DNA of 27,971 nucleotides from G021776435 sp046756245 (GCA_046756245.1 JBHHVZ010000037.1:1-27971), one strand, 5' to 3'; positions 8,544-17,317 are shown, counted from the first letter of the stretch. Numbers and translations are program-made. Notes: a model not told the origin generated them from the sequence alone.

Positions 8544-9137
8544 ATGGCGGCGGCCAAAACGGCTTGCGGCTGGGCCCCCGCCGCCGACGCCGTCTATCGC
8601 GCCTATCACGACGAGGAATGGGGCGCGCCGGAATATGACGATCGGGCGCTGTTCGAGAAACTGATTCTGGACGGCTTTCAGGCCGGCCTTTCCTGGCGTA
8701 CGATACTTTACAAGCGGGATAATTTCAGAAAAGCATTCGACGGTTTCGACCCGGAAAAGATCGCCCGTTATACGGAAAAAAAGATCGAAAAGCTTCTCAA
8801 CGATCCCGGAATCATTCGTTCAAGGATGAAAATTGAGGCGGCGCGCGGCAACGCCCGCGCTTTCCTGAAAATCATGGAAAAAAAGCCGGACGGGTTTTCC
8901 GGCTTGCTCTGGGAATTCGTCGACGGCCGGCCGATCGTCAATCGCTGGAAAAACTACCGGCAAGCGCCGGCGAAATCGTCCGAAAGCGAGGCCATAGCGA
9001 AGGTTTTAAAGGCGCGCGGGTTCAAATTCTGCGGGCCGGTCATCGTCTACGCCTTCATGCAGGCGGTCGGCATGGTCAACGACCATGAGGTCGCCTGCCC
9101 CCGCTGGAAGGCCGTGCAAAAACTGGTCCGCCGATAG
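8544..9137 (+). CDS. tag: DNA-3-methyladenine glycosylase I
   Basis: Removes 3-methyladenine from alkylated DNA in base excision repair. 197 residues, full length. The TAG zinc site is complete: C8 (ACGW), H22 (YHDEEWG), H181 and C185 (NDHEVACP). The substrate pocket region reads LILDGFQAGLSWRTIL; the acidic residue before GFQAG is Asp here, where the E. coli enzyme has Glu. The start abuts the MAPEG stop, so the genes are translationally linked. Confidence 0.95.
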   Translation: MAAAKTACGWAPAADAVYRAYHDEEWGAPEYDDRALFEKLILDGFQAGLSWRTILYKRDNFRKAFDGFDPEKIARYTEKKIEKLLNDPGIIRSRMKIEAARGNARAFLKIMEKKPDGFSGLLWEFVDGRPIVNRWKNYRQAPAKSSESEAIAKVLKARGFKFCGPVIVYAFMQAVGMVNDHEVACPRWKAVQKLVRR

Positions 9138-9209
9138 GAGAGTTGCGCCTCAGGCCCGGCAGGGGCAAGTTGGCGGGAATCATCAGCGCTCAGAATCGAA
9201 AGCACGCCC

Positions 9210-10367
9210 ATGTCCCCGGACCACGTAGACGCGCGCATTGTCGCCACCGGCCTGTTTACGCCGCCCTATTCGATTTCGAATGACGAACTTGTGGCGTCGT
9301 TCAACGCCTATGTAGACGCCTGGAACGCCGCCAACGCCGCCGATATCGAGGCCGGGCGCGTGGAGCCGCTGCAAAAATCTTCGGTCGAATTCATCGAAAA
9401 AGCCTCCGGCATCAAGTCGCGCTATGTGCTGGACAAGGAGGGCATTCTGGATATCGAGCGCATGGCGCCGAAATTCGATCCGCGGCCGAACGAAGAGCTG
9501 TCGCTGCTGGCCGAAATCGCCGTCAACGCGGCGCGCGACGCCATGCACGCCGGAGACTTCAAGCCTGAAGAAATCGACGGCGTCATCTGCGCGGCGTCAA
9601 ATCTGCAAAGAGCCTATCCGGCGATGGCGATAGAGATTCAGGACGCGCTCGATATCGACGGCTTCGCATTCGACGTAAACGTCGCCTGCGCGTCAGCCGC
9701 GTTCGGCATTGAAACGGCGGCGGGACTTATTCGAGGCGGCGCGCGGCGCGTGCTGACGGTCAATCCGGAAATCTGTTCGGGCCATATCAATTTCCGAAGC
9801 CGCGACGGTCATTTCATCTTCGGCGACGTCGCCACGGCGGTCATCGTGGAAAGCGCCGCACACGCCCCCCGCGGCGAAGCCTGGGACATTATCGGCGCGC
9901 GGTTGAGGACCAAATTCTCCAACAATATTCGCAACAATTTCGGCTTTATGAATCACTGCGAACGCGAGACCGGCGAGCCTGCAGATCCTCAAAGAACGTA
10001 CGATACCGACAAGCTGTTCATTCAGGAGGGCCGCAAAGTCTTCAAGGAAGTGGTGCCGCTGGTCGGGGCGATGATCACGAACCACCTTGCAGAGCTCGAT
10101 ATCGCGCCGGATGAGGTTAAGCGGTTCTGGCTGCACCAGGCCAATCTCTCGATGAACGAGTTCATCGTCCGCAAGGTGCTGGGCCGCGACGCGAGCCGCG
10201 AGGAAGCGCCCGTCGTGCTCGACGAATACGCCAACACGTCTTCAGCCGGATCGATCATCGCCTTTCACAAGCATCGCGGCGACATTCCGGTTGGCGAAAT
10301 CGGCGTCATCTGCGGTTTCGGCGCCGGCTATTCGGCGGGCTCCGTCGTCCTGCGGCGGACGGCGTAG
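9210..10367 (+). CDS. Beta-ketoacyl-ACP synthase III family (FabH2-like)
   Basis: 385-residue thiolase-fold condensing enzyme. The catalytic triad is visible: C160 in VNVACASAAFG, H309 in WLHQANLS and N342 in EYANTSSAGS. The C-terminal glycine loop is CGFGAGYSAGSVVL. The N-terminal half is longer than in E. coli FabH (FNAYVDAWNAANAADIE, then KASGIKSRYV), which marks the 370-390 residue FabH2-like subgroup found in Vibrio and many alphaproteobacteria. It probably starts fatty-acid chains from an acyl-CoA and malonyl-ACP; the primer specificity is unknown. It stands alone, with a repeat element downstream. Confidence 0.9.
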   Translation: MSPDHVDARIVATGLFTPPYSISNDELVASFNAYVDAWNAANAADIEAGRVEPLQKSSVEFIEKASGIKSRYVLDKEGILDIERMAPKFDPRPNEELSLLAEIAVNAARDAMHAGDFKPEEIDGVICAASNLQRAYPAMAIEIQDALDIDGFAFDVNVACASAAFGIETAAGLIRGGARRVLTVNPEICSGHINFRSRDGHFIFGDVATAVIVESAAHAPRGEAWDIIGARLRTKFSNNIRNNFGFMNHCERETGEPADPQRTYDTDKLFIQEGRKVFKEVVPLVGAMITNHLAELDIAPDEVKRFWLHQANLSMNEFIVRKVLGRDASREEAPVVLDEYANTSSAGSIIAFHKHRGDIPVGEIGVICGFGAGYSAGSVVLRRTA

Positions 10368-10449
10368 CGATGAAGATAACTTCGTACTCGATACTGGCTT
10401 TATGCCTGCGCTAATGATGTCTCATCCGGAAAAAACGAGCACAGACGAA

Positions 10450-10554
10450 TTCCCTCCCCTTGGAAAGCGGAGGGTTAGGGTGGGGATTGGTTGCAGCTCT
10501 TTCCGGGATCGAGCCAATCCCTCCCCTAGCCCCTCCCTTTCCAAGGGAGGGGAA
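10450..10554. repeat. Long inverted-repeat intergenic element
   Basis: Two 41-base arms (10450-10490 and 10514-10554) that are imperfect reverse complements, built from CCCTCCCCTTGGAAAG / CTTTCCAAGGGAGGGG and AGGGTGGGGATTGG / CCAATCCCTCCCC, around a 23-base centre. It occupies the middle of the 354-base gap (10368-10721) between the ketoacyl synthase and rnd. I see no gene in that gap; the rest probably carries the rnd-lpt promoter. Confidence 0.85.
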
Positions 10555-10721
10555 CCGCGCCGCGCCATAAGTCATAATCCGTACAACCTAGTGTTACTAT
10601 CGCTGGCAATTTGGACGATCATGACCGGGCTTAGCATCGCTCACGCAAATGAGGGGACAGGCCAGTTGTGATAGGTCGTATTCTTGATTAAAGAGCCGAT
10701 GCGGATCAGAAAGACCAACGA

Positions 10722-11336
10722 ATGGCCAATCATCTCCACAAGGGCGACCTGCCGAAAGATCTCGATCTCGGTCCCGTCATCGCCGTCGACAGCGAGACCA
10801 TGGGGCTTGTCCCGCATCGCGACCGGCTCTGCCTCGTGCAGCTCTCATCGGGCGACGGCGACGCCCATATCGTCCGGCTCGATCCCGAATCCTACGACGC
10901 GCCGCGCCTCAAAGAAGTCCTCGCCGACCCGGACCGGCTGAAAATCTTCCATTTCGCCCGTTTCGACCTGGCCGCGTTCCTGTACTGGCTGGAGGTTGCT
11001 GCGACGCCGGTCTACTGCACCAAGATCGCCTCAAGGCTCGCGCGCACCTATACCGACCGGCACGGCCTCAAGGACCTCGCCAGGGAGCTTCTTGGGGTCG
11101 ACATTTCGAAGCAGCAGCAGTCCTCGGACTGGGGCGCAGACACGCTGAGCGAGGCCCAAATCGACTATGCGGCTTCGGATGTGCTGCACCTGCACGCCCT
11201 CAGGGACAAGCTCGACGCCATGCTGGCGCGCGAAGATAGAATGCCGCTGGCGGAGGCCTGTTTCGAGTTTCTCCCCTTCCGCGCCGTCCTCGACCTCGAA
11301 GGCTGGCCCGAAACAGACATTTTCGCCCATTCCTGA
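10722..11336 (+). CDS. rnd: Ribonuclease D (single DEDDy exonuclease domain)
   Basis: 3'-5' exoribonuclease of the RNase D type, 204 residues. The DEDDy residues are all present: D23 and E25 (VDSETMGL), D82 (FHFARFDLAAF), Y149 and D153 (DYAASDVLHLH). There are no HRDC domains, as is usual for the short alphaproteobacterial form, in contrast to E. coli RNase D. A role in tRNA 3' trimming or RNA turnover is inferred from the family. It sits upstream of lptC, a conserved order in this class. Confidence 0.93.
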   Translation: MANHLHKGDLPKDLDLGPVIAVDSETMGLVPHRDRLCLVQLSSGDGDAHIVRLDPESYDAPRLKEVLADPDRLKIFHFARFDLAAFLYWLEVAATPVYCTKIASRLARTYTDRHGLKDLARELLGVDISKQQQSSDWGADTLSEAQIDYAASDVLHLHALRDKLDAMLAREDRMPLAEACFEFLPFRAVLDLEGWPETDIFAHS

Positions 11337-11459
11337 GGGATTTAAGGCGGTTTGAGCCTTGCATGGGCGGGGGTCGATAACGACAATAGGAATGGGGTAT
11401 GCGGCGCGCGGGCGGGCCCGCGCTTAAAGTTCTCGCGGGAGGAAACAGACGAAGACCCG

Positions 11460-12221
11460 ATGACCGCGCAATCAGCGACGCCGACCGCCGATGCGGCTTC
11501 CTCCGGAAAGCCGAAAAAGCCGCATATTCTTGAGACCCTGCCGTCGCGCGCGCGGGTCACCGGCGCGCAGGCGATCGCCCGGTCGCGCCGCATCAGGCGC
11601 CTCAGAATCGCCCTGCCGGCGCTCGGAGCAGCGCTTGTCGCAGTGCTTATTTTCAACACCCGCACGCGTCCTACCGATCAGGCGTTTCTGAACGACTTTT
11701 CGGACATGACGGCCAATCCCGAGAACCTGCAGATGGCCAATCCGCGCTTCGCAGGCGTCGACGGCGAAGGCCGGCCTTATGAAATCACTGCGCTGTCGGC
11801 CCGTCAGGACCCGGAGGCGGAAAAAGTCGTAACCCTCGACCATCCGCGCGCGGTCACGAGCGGACGCGACAAGGACACGGTCGTCACCGCCGAAAAAGGC
11901 GTCTTTCTGTCAGAAGACAATATCCTCGAACTGCAGGAAGATGTTACGCTGGAGCACAGAATAGGACCTGATGTGTATGTCCTGCGGTCGCCCTTCGCGA
12001 CGGTCTCCATCGATGAAAAGACGGTGACCACTGACGGCGGCGTATCAGGCGAAGGCCCCGGCGGCGGCGCCTTGCAAGCGGACAGAATGCGCGCCTACAA
12101 CGAAGAAGGCAAAATCGTCTTCGAGGGAAATGTCAGTATGCGCATTTTTCCAAACAAGAAGAAAGAACAAGGGGACGCGGCGAGCGAACCCGATAAAGAC
12201 CGGGAGACCGATCCTCAATGA
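11460..12221 (+). CDS. lptC: LPS export ABC transporter periplasmic protein LptC
   Basis: 253 residues from ATG 11460, preceded at a distance by GGGAGGAAA; a longer TTG-started version was not preferred. A basic cytosolic N-terminus is followed by one transmembrane helix (about residues 48-66, LRIALPALGAALVAVLIF) and a periplasmic OstA-like beta domain. LptC links the LptBFG inner-membrane complex to LptA. The order lptC-lptA-lptB supports the call. The C-terminal tail (KKKEQGDAASEPDKDRET) is charged and likely disordered. It overlaps lptA by 4 bases (ATGA). Confidence 0.9.
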   Translation: MTAQSATPTADAASSGKPKKPHILETLPSRARVTGAQAIARSRRIRRLRIALPALGAALVAVLIFNTRTRPTDQAFLNDFSDMTANPENLQMANPRFAGVDGEGRPYEITALSARQDPEAEKVVTLDHPRAVTSGRDKDTVVTAEKGVFLSEDNILELQEDVTLEHRIGPDVYVLRSPFATVSIDEKTVTTDGGVSGEGPGGGALQADRMRAYNEEGKIVFEGNVSMRIFPNKKKEQGDAASEPDKDRETDPQ

Positions 12222-12694
12222 TTCGAATTCTGTCCGCTGCGCTCACCGTCCTGGCGTTCGTTGCGCCCGCTAATGCGCAGCTTACGCCGTCCAGCGACGA
12301 ACCCGTCGACATAACCGGCGAGACCGCCGAACTTCAGGATAATGTCGCAACATGGTCGGGCGATGTGCGCGTCGTGCAGGGCGAGGCCATATTAACCACG
12401 AGCAGACTCATCGCCGAACTCGACGACGAAGGCGATTTCAAGACCATTCGGGCCGAAGGCGCCGTTCGCTACTCAAACGGCGACGAGGCGATTACGGGAG
12501 AAAGGGCCGTTTACGATGCGGCCTCGCGCACCATCACCATCACCGAGAATGTGATCGTCACCCAGGGGCGGCAGGTGATGGCCGCCGGCAAGGTTATTTA
12601 CTGGGTGGATACCGGCCGGGTGCGGTTCGCGCCTGCGCCGGGAGGCCGTATCAGGGGCGTATTTTACACAAAATCGGTCGGACAGCAGCTTTAG
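12218..12694 (+). CDS. lptA: Lipopolysaccharide transport periplasmic protein LptA
   Basis: 158 residues with a clear signal peptide (MIRILSAALTVLAFVAPANA, cleaved before Q21). The OstA/LptA domain follows, with the typical repeating pattern ITGETAELQDN, ATWSGDVRVVQG, EGAVRYSNGDEAITGERAVYD and TQGRQVMAAGKVIYWVDTGRV. LptA forms the periplasmic bridge that carries LPS from LptC to LptD. It is translationally coupled to lptC by overlap; lptB follows after 53 bases. Confidence 0.93.
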   Translation: MIRILSAALTVLAFVAPANAQLTPSSDEPVDITGETAELQDNVATWSGDVRVVQGEAILTTSRLIAELDDEGDFKTIRAEGAVRYSNGDEAITGERAVYDAASRTITITENVIVTQGRQVMAAGKVIYWVDTGRVRFAPAPGGRIRGVFYTKSVGQQL

Positions 12695-12747
12695 GGCCTG
12701 TTCCCGGAGCCAAAGCTTCACCGAACGTTAAAGAGAGGCGCCGCTAA

Positions 12748-13563
12748 ATGAGAGACGATATGGACCTGTCCGACCAAGAAATCGAAGCGCTGGGCGACGA
12801 AGTTCCCGCCGCGCAACTGAAGCCCACGGTGGTCGCGGGCGACGGCGGGCTCGTGGCTGAGAATCTGGGCAAATCGTTCAAGCGCAGGCCTGTCGTGCGC
12901 GGCGTTTCGATAAGCGTCGACCGCGGCGAAGTGGTGGGTCTGCTCGGCCCGAACGGCGCCGGAAAAACGACATGCTTTTACATGATCACCGGGCTTATCC
13001 CAGTCGATTACGGCCGGATCTCGATTGACGGGCACGACGTGACGCGGCTGCCGATGTATCAGCGCGCCCGACTAGGCGTCGGCTACCTTCCGCAGGAAGC
13101 GTCGATTTTCCGCGGTTTGACCGTTGAGCAGAATTTGCGGGCCGTCGTCGAACTCGTCGAAAAAAACAAGGACAGACAGCAGGCGCTGATCGACGACCTC
13201 TTAAACGAGTTTCATATCACTCACCTGCGCGGCGCGCCGGCGCTGGCGCTCTCCGGCGGCGAGCGGCGGCGCGTTGAAATCGCGCGCGCGTTGGCGACGG
13301 CGCCGGCCTTCATGCTGCTGGACGAGCCATTCGCGGGCATTGATCCGCTGGCGATCGCGGAAATTCGCGAGCTCGTCGCCCATCTCAAGGACCGCGGGCT
13401 GGGGCTTTTGATTACAGATCATAACGTGCGCGAGACGCTCGATATCATCGACCGCGCATACATCATCCATGAGGGCGAAGTGCTGATTGAAGGCGCGCCG
13501 GACGACATCGTCGGCGACAAGGATGTCAGACGAGTCTATCTGGGCGACCGGTTCCAGATGTGA
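12748..13563 (+). CDS. lptB: LPS export ABC transporter ATP-binding protein LptB
   Basis: 271 residues. ATPase subunit that powers LPS extraction by LptFG. Walker A GPNGAGKT at 67-74, signature LSGGE at 168-172, Walker B FMLLDEP at 188-194, H-loop H225 in ITDHN, and the LptB-typical YLPQEASIFRGLTVEQNL. The first 30 or so residues (acidic, MRDDMDLSDQEIEALGDE) extend beyond the E. coli protein, as in many alphaproteobacterial LptBs. rpoN follows 19 bases later, a classic linkage. Confidence 0.96.
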   Translation: MRDDMDLSDQEIEALGDEVPAAQLKPTVVAGDGGLVAENLGKSFKRRPVVRGVSISVDRGEVVGLLGPNGAGKTTCFYMITGLIPVDYGRISIDGHDVTRLPMYQRARLGVGYLPQEASIFRGLTVEQNLRAVVELVEKNKDRQQALIDDLLNEFHITHLRGAPALALSGGERRRVEIARALATAPAFMLLDEPFAGIDPLAIAEIRELVAHLKDRGLGLLITDHNVRETLDIIDRAYIIHEGEVLIEGAPDDIVGDKDVRRVYLGDRFQM

Positions 13564-13582
13564 AAGACGGCGAGGGGGCATT

Positions 13583-15076
13583 GTGGCGTTAGCTCCAAGA
13601 CTCGAATTCCGACAGACCCAGCAACTCGTGATGACGCCGCAGTTGCAGCAGGCTATCAAGCTGCTGCAGCTCTCCAACCTTGAACTGGCGGAGTTCGTCG
13701 AGGAACAACTTTCGGAAAACCCCTTTCTCGAACGCGGCGGCGAAGAGTCCGCTCCCCGAGAAGAGAAAGCACTGGCCGCCCCCGACTCCGACGCCCTCGA
13801 TCTCTCAAAAGAAGAAGCCGTCAGCAAGGCCCGCGACTCGATCGACGCCGAGTATGAAGACGTCGATCCGAACAGCTCCGGCAGCGACGCAGCGCAGAAC
13901 GAATACCGCACCAATGACTGGGCCTCGGCCAATACGCGCAGACCGGCGCCGGGCGACGACCGCGCCTTCGACGCGACGCTTTCGAAAGAAATCTCATTAT
14001 CCGACCACTTGACGGAACAGCTCCATTTCGCCACGCGCGACCCCCAGGCCCTCTTCATCGGCGCTTATCTCATCGATCTGATCGACGAGGCCGGCTATCT
14101 GCGCGAGCCCGTCGCCGCCGTCGCTGAACGCCTCGGCGCCGAAGCCAAAGAGGTTGAGGAAACGCTTGCTCTCATTCAGACATTCGACCCGTCCGGGGTC
14201 GGCGCCCGAGACCTGAAGGAATGCCTGCGCTTGCAGTTGATGGAGCGCGACCGCCTCGATCCCGCGATGTCGGTTTTCGTCGACAATCTGGAGCTTCTCG
14301 CCAAAAGCGATCTCAAGGGTCTGATGAAAGCAACGGGCACGGACGAAGAGGACGTGCGCGACATGATCGCTGAAGTCCGCTCATTGACGCCCAAGCCCGG
14401 CTACGCCTACAGCGCGGATCCGGTGCAGGCTATCGTGCCGGACGTCATTGTCAGCCAGGCGCCGGATGGCGGCTGGAAAATTGAACTGAATACGGAAACC
14501 CTGCCGCGCGTACTCGTCAATCAGCGTTATTACGCGGAAATTTCAGCCGCCCGGTGCAAGGAACAGGACAAGGTTTTTCTAAGCGAGCAATTCGCCAACG
14601 CCAACTGGCTCGTGAAAAGCCTTGACCAGCGCGCGCGAACGATTCTCAAGGTCGCCAGCGAGATCGTTCGCCAGCAAGACGCGTTTTTCGCCTATGGCGT
14701 CAAGCATCTCAGACCGTTAAACCTGCGCGCGGTTGCTGACGCCATCTCCATGCACGAATCGACGGTCTCGCGCGTGACGGCTAACAAATACATGATGTCG
14801 CCGCGCGGGCTTCTGGAGCTGAAATATTTCTTCACGGCCGCGATTGCGTCATCGAGCGGCGGCGAAGCGCATTCAGCCGAGTCGGTGCGTTGCAGGATCC
14901 GCGAGCTCATCGACGCGGAGACTGCGGACACCGTTCTCTCAGACGACAAGATCGTCGAAATCCTCAAGGGCGAAGGCGTAGACATCGCCCGGCGCACGGT
15001 CGCCAAATACCGGGAAACGCTCAAAATCCCGTCTTCAGTCCAGCGCCGGCGCCAATTGCTGCGCGAGGCGATCTAG
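13583..15076 (+). CDS. rpoN: RNA polymerase sigma-54 factor
   Basis: 497 residues from GTG 13583, chosen because the protein then begins MALAPRLEFRQTQQLVMTPQLQ, the standard region I, and a GGCGAGGGGG site precedes it; the open frame runs further upstream into lptB. Region I is Gln/Leu-rich, region II acidic (about 50-130), then the core-binding domain, the helix-turn-helix and the RpoN box ARRTVAKYRE near residue 470. It directs transcription from -24/-12 promoters with AAA+ activators. The gene order lptB-rpoN-hpf-ptsN is the usual one. Confidence 0.96.
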   Translation: MALAPRLEFRQTQQLVMTPQLQQAIKLLQLSNLELAEFVEEQLSENPFLERGGEESAPREEKALAAPDSDALDLSKEEAVSKARDSIDAEYEDVDPNSSGSDAAQNEYRTNDWASANTRRPAPGDDRAFDATLSKEISLSDHLTEQLHFATRDPQALFIGAYLIDLIDEAGYLREPVAAVAERLGAEAKEVEETLALIQTFDPSGVGARDLKECLRLQLMERDRLDPAMSVFVDNLELLAKSDLKGLMKATGTDEEDVRDMIAEVRSLTPKPGYAYSADPVQAIVPDVIVSQAPDGGWKIELNTETLPRVLVNQRYYAEISAARCKEQDKVFLSEQFANANWLVKSLDQRARTILKVASEIVRQQDAFFAYGVKHLRPLNLRAVADAISMHESTVSRVTANKYMMSPRGLLELKYFFTAAIASSSGGEAHSAESVRCRIRELIDAETADTVLSDDKIVEILKGEGVDIARRTVAKYRETLKIPSSVQRRRQLLREAI

Positions 15077-15180
15077 GCCATGCGGCCGCCCGCCGCGGCC
15101 GTCAGACCCGCCGCGGATATTTAATCGCGGCCGGGGTGGACGATATGATAGATTATGCGGTAATCGCCGCATCAGCGATT

Positions 15181-15186
15181 GGAGGT
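15181..15186 (+). promoter_or_regulatory. Ribosome binding site that sets the hpf start
   Basis: GGAGGT lies 4 bases before ATG 15190 and decides this start over an upstream in-frame ATG at 15145. Just upstream, ATGCGG/CCGCAT at 15155-15172 can form a small hairpin. Confidence 0.75.
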
Positions 15187-15189
15187 CCA

Positions 15190-15762
15190 ATGGACATTCA
15201 AGTCTCCGGTAAAAATATGGATCTCGGCGGCGCGCTTCAAAACCATGTGATGGAGCGCTTCGGCGAAGGCGTAACCAAATATTTCGATCGCGGCGCCGAC
15301 GGCGCCGTCACTTTCAACCGGGGGAAGCGCTCGGTCGAGTGCGAGATCACCGCCAATCTCGCTTCCGGCGTGTTCCTGACTGCTCACGGCGAAGGCGGCG
15401 ACGCCTACGCCGCCTTCGAAGACGCCCAGGAAAAGCTGGAAAAAAGGGTGCGCCGTTACAAGCGCAGGCTGAAAAACCACCACGCCAACGGAAAACCCCC
15501 GATGCCGGCCGAATCGGCGGCGCATTATCTTCTCGCCCCTTTTGCAGAGGAGGAATCCGAAGCGGGGGAGGATATTCATGAGCCGGTTGTGATCGCAGAA
15601 AGCGAGACCGCGGTGCGGGAAATGACCGTAGGCGACGCCGTGATGCAATTAGACCTTGCAGAACAACCTGTGATCGTGTTCAAGAACGCGGCCCATGGCC
15701 GGCTTAATATTGTCTACAGACGCCGCGACGGCCATATTGGCTGGATCGACCCAGCGCCCTAA
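15190..15762 (+). CDS. hpf: Ribosome hibernation-promoting factor, long form
   Basis: 190 residues from ATG 15190. The N-terminal S30AE/HPF domain (about 1-105) begins MDIQVSGKNMDLGGALQNHV and includes YFDRGADGAVTF and FEDAQEKLEKRVRRYKRRLKNHH. After an acidic linker comes the C-terminal dimerisation domain (from about 135) with QPVIVFKNAAHGRLNIVYRRRDGHIGWIDP. Long HPFs bring two 70S ribosomes together into inactive 100S dimers in stationary phase. It is located between rpoN and ptsN, as expected. Confidence 0.94.
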   Translation: MDIQVSGKNMDLGGALQNHVMERFGEGVTKYFDRGADGAVTFNRGKRSVECEITANLASGVFLTAHGEGGDAYAAFEDAQEKLEKRVRRYKRRLKNHHANGKPPMPAESAAHYLLAPFAEEESEAGEDIHEPVVIAESETAVREMTVGDAVMQLDLAEQPVIVFKNAAHGRLNIVYRRRDGHIGWIDPAP

Positions 15763-15876
15763 TAAGGGCGCGCCGGCTTATTCGCGGTGGTGAGGGAATT
15801 GCATGCAGTGACAGGCTGGCTTGGCCGCTTCCCGGACTCCGGGCCGTCCTGACGTTGCGCAAGGTGTTGATGAGTG

Positions 15877-16341
15877 ATGGGATTAGAAGTTCTCCTAAGC
15901 CCCGAAGGCGTCATCCCCAATCTCAAGGCCCGGTGCAAGCGCGACGTGCTCGCCGCTGTCGCCGAGACGGCCGCCGGAATCGTCGACGCCCCGGCTGACA
16001 AAATTCTCGAAACGCTTCTCGAACGCGAACAGCTCGGCTCGACGGGAGTCGGCGACGGCGTCGCTATTCCCCACGGCAAGATGGAGGGGCTCAGCCATAT
16101 TGTCGGCGTGCTGGCCCGCCTCGAAAAGCCGGTCGATTTCGATTCTCTCGACGATCAACCGGTCGACCTTGTGTTCCTTCTGCTCGCGCCCGCCAATGCG
16201 ACGGCCGCGCACCTGAAGGCGCTCGCCAAGGTCTCGCGGCTGTTGCGGGACGAGGATGCGCGCGCCGCTTTACGCGGCGCGGATACGGCCGAAGCGCTGT
16301 TCGCAATCGCTGTTTCGGATCAAAAACCGGACGCCGCCTGA
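15877..16341 (+). CDS. ptsN: Nitrogen PTS EIIA component
   Basis: 154 residues. The phosphoacceptor histidine is H66 in GDGVAIPHGKM, and the EIIA-Ntr motif LLEREQLGSTGVGDG precedes it. EIIA-Ntr receives phosphate from the PtsP-NPr chain and regulates potassium, nitrogen and stress functions rather than importing sugar. A GTG directly before the ATG (15874) is an alternative start. An intrinsic terminator follows. Confidence 0.95.
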   Translation: MGLEVLLSPEGVIPNLKARCKRDVLAAVAETAAGIVDAPADKILETLLEREQLGSTGVGDGVAIPHGKMEGLSHIVGVLARLEKPVDFDSLDDQPVDLVFLLLAPANATAAHLKALAKVSRLLRDEDARAALRGADTAEALFAIAVSDQKPDAA

Positions 16342-16366
16342 AGCCAGAATCCAGAAATCATGCGAG

Positions 16367-16386
16367 AGCGCGTTGCACGCGCTTTT
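16367..16386 (+). terminator. Intrinsic terminator after ptsN
   Basis: Perfect 7-bp stem AGCGCGT / ACGCGCT with a TGC loop, followed by TTTT. A second stem AAACCG/CGGTTT at 16392-16408, followed by CTGGTTTTT, adds to it. The site lies between the convergent ptsN and DUF1150 genes. Confidence 0.75.
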
Positions 16387-16415
16387 GCAACAAACCGTTT
16401 TCCGGTTTCTGGTTT

Positions 16416-16712
16416 TTAATGGACGCTGACCGGATCCATTTCGTGCTGGCGCGCTGCGGCGAAGGCGAGTTCGCGATCGCCGACGAGCGCGATCCGCTCG
16501 CCGTCAGCCGCGTGCACAGCGTAAAGAATAGCGTCTTCGGGAATATCGAACGCCGACACGCCGTCCTCTTCGGCAAGTTCTGAAAGGACGTCGCGGGCGA
16601 CGACATCGCGAACATAGACGAGCTTGCGCCCGCCGAGTTCGGCAAGTTCACGGAGCGAAACCGGCTTTTTCGCCTTATCGTCCTGTGCGCGCTGTTCTTT
16701 CCAATCAGCCAT
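16416..16712 (-). CDS. DUF1150 family protein
   Basis: 98 residues from ATG 16712 (MADWKEQRAQ). The pattern LRELAELGGRKLVYVRDV, then LYAVHAADGERIALVGDRELAFAAARQHEMDPVSVH, matches DUF1150, a small family almost confined to alphaproteobacteria and often encoded beside an Hsp20 gene. No Hsp20 is present here. Function unknown. The predicted protein is soluble and acidic. Confidence 0.85.
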   Translation of the reverse strand: MADWKEQRAQDDKAKKPVSLRELAELGGRKLVYVRDVVARDVLSELAEEDGVSAFDIPEDAILYAVHAADGERIALVGDRELAFAAARQHEMDPVSVH

Positions 16713-17010
16713 CGTCTTGCGTCCTGTCTCAACGCCCCTTTGATCGCCCAATCGTGCCGGAGAGTGGCTAGCAAACCATGAACGCCGGCAGTTCGTTTGT
16801 CGCACCGCAACGTCGCACGCCCGGCGCAACGGCCCTTGAAGCATCCCCCCTCAGGGAAGAACGCTTCATAAATAGACCTAGAGATATTTTATAACGTTTC
16901 AAGTCGTGACGCCGCAGGTCGCGACTATGGGGGCAGCAAATGCGAGTAAGCGCTCACTTTAAGCCGTTAAAATTTACAGCCGCCGCACGCGACTCCGGGC
17001 CATATCGTCC
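16713..17010. other. Gene-free stretch between DUF1150 and the HTH gene
   Basis: About 300 bases without a convincing gene. The stretch 16870-16900 is AT-rich (AAATAGACCTAGAGATATTTTATAA) against a GC-rich background and may hold the promoter for DUF1150. An imperfect stem GTCGTGAC/GTCGCGAC lies at about 16906-16925. Nothing else stands out. Confidence 0.4.
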
Positions 17011-17241
17011 TCAGTCATCCTTTTTCTGAACCTTACGGGCCGGCCCGTGATAATCCGCGACGCCTTCCGCAATCGCATAACAGGCGAGTCTTACGGCGCG
17101 GGGTATTTTAACGCTGTCGCCATCGCGCTCGCCCTTTTCGTAATACTGGATCATGCGCCGCTTTAGGCCGAGAAGCTGGGCGGCCTCTTTTTGCGAAAGT
17201 CCGAGCGACTTGCGCCATTTCTTGAAGTCACCGGGCTCCAT
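17011..17241 (-). CDS. Small helix-turn-helix DNA-binding protein
   Basis: 76 residues from ATG 17241 (MEPGDFKKWRK). The HTH is clear: LGLSQKEAAQLLGLKRRMIQYYEKG, a XRE/Cro-like variant (residues about 13-37). The C-terminus is basic (ARKVQKKDD). An in-frame extension upstream is rich in Arg/Trp and unlikely to be translated. It is transcribed away from ssrA. Similar one-domain regulators are common in alphaproteobacteria; the target is unknown. A short palindrome upstream could be its operator. Confidence 0.8.
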   Translation of the reverse strand: MEPGDFKKWRKSLGLSQKEAAQLLGLKRRMIQYYEKGERDGDSVKIPRAVRLACYAIAEGVADYHGPARKVQKKDD

Positions 17242-17299
17242 GGCCCAACCCCCGACTCGTCCAGTACGGCCACAATAACGCCGCCAAGGTGCAAATAGT

Positions 17300-17317
17300 G
17301 TATCCTTGTTACAATAC
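17300..17317. promoter_or_regulatory. Possible operator between the HTH gene and ssrA
   Basis: TTGTTACAA (17306-17314) is a TTGT-N-ACAA palindrome flanked by GTAT and ATAC-like ends. It lies about 60 bases upstream of the HTH start codon, where autoregulation would be expected. This is inference from position and symmetry only. Confidence 0.35.

Noticed and set aside
10291..10671. 126-codon frame after the ketoacyl synthase
   Set aside because: It starts out of frame inside the synthase gene and then translates the inverted-repeat element.
15090..15172. Sigma-54 (-24/-12) promoter before hpf
   Set aside because: No TGGCAC-N5-TTGC match was found; only small hairpins are visible.
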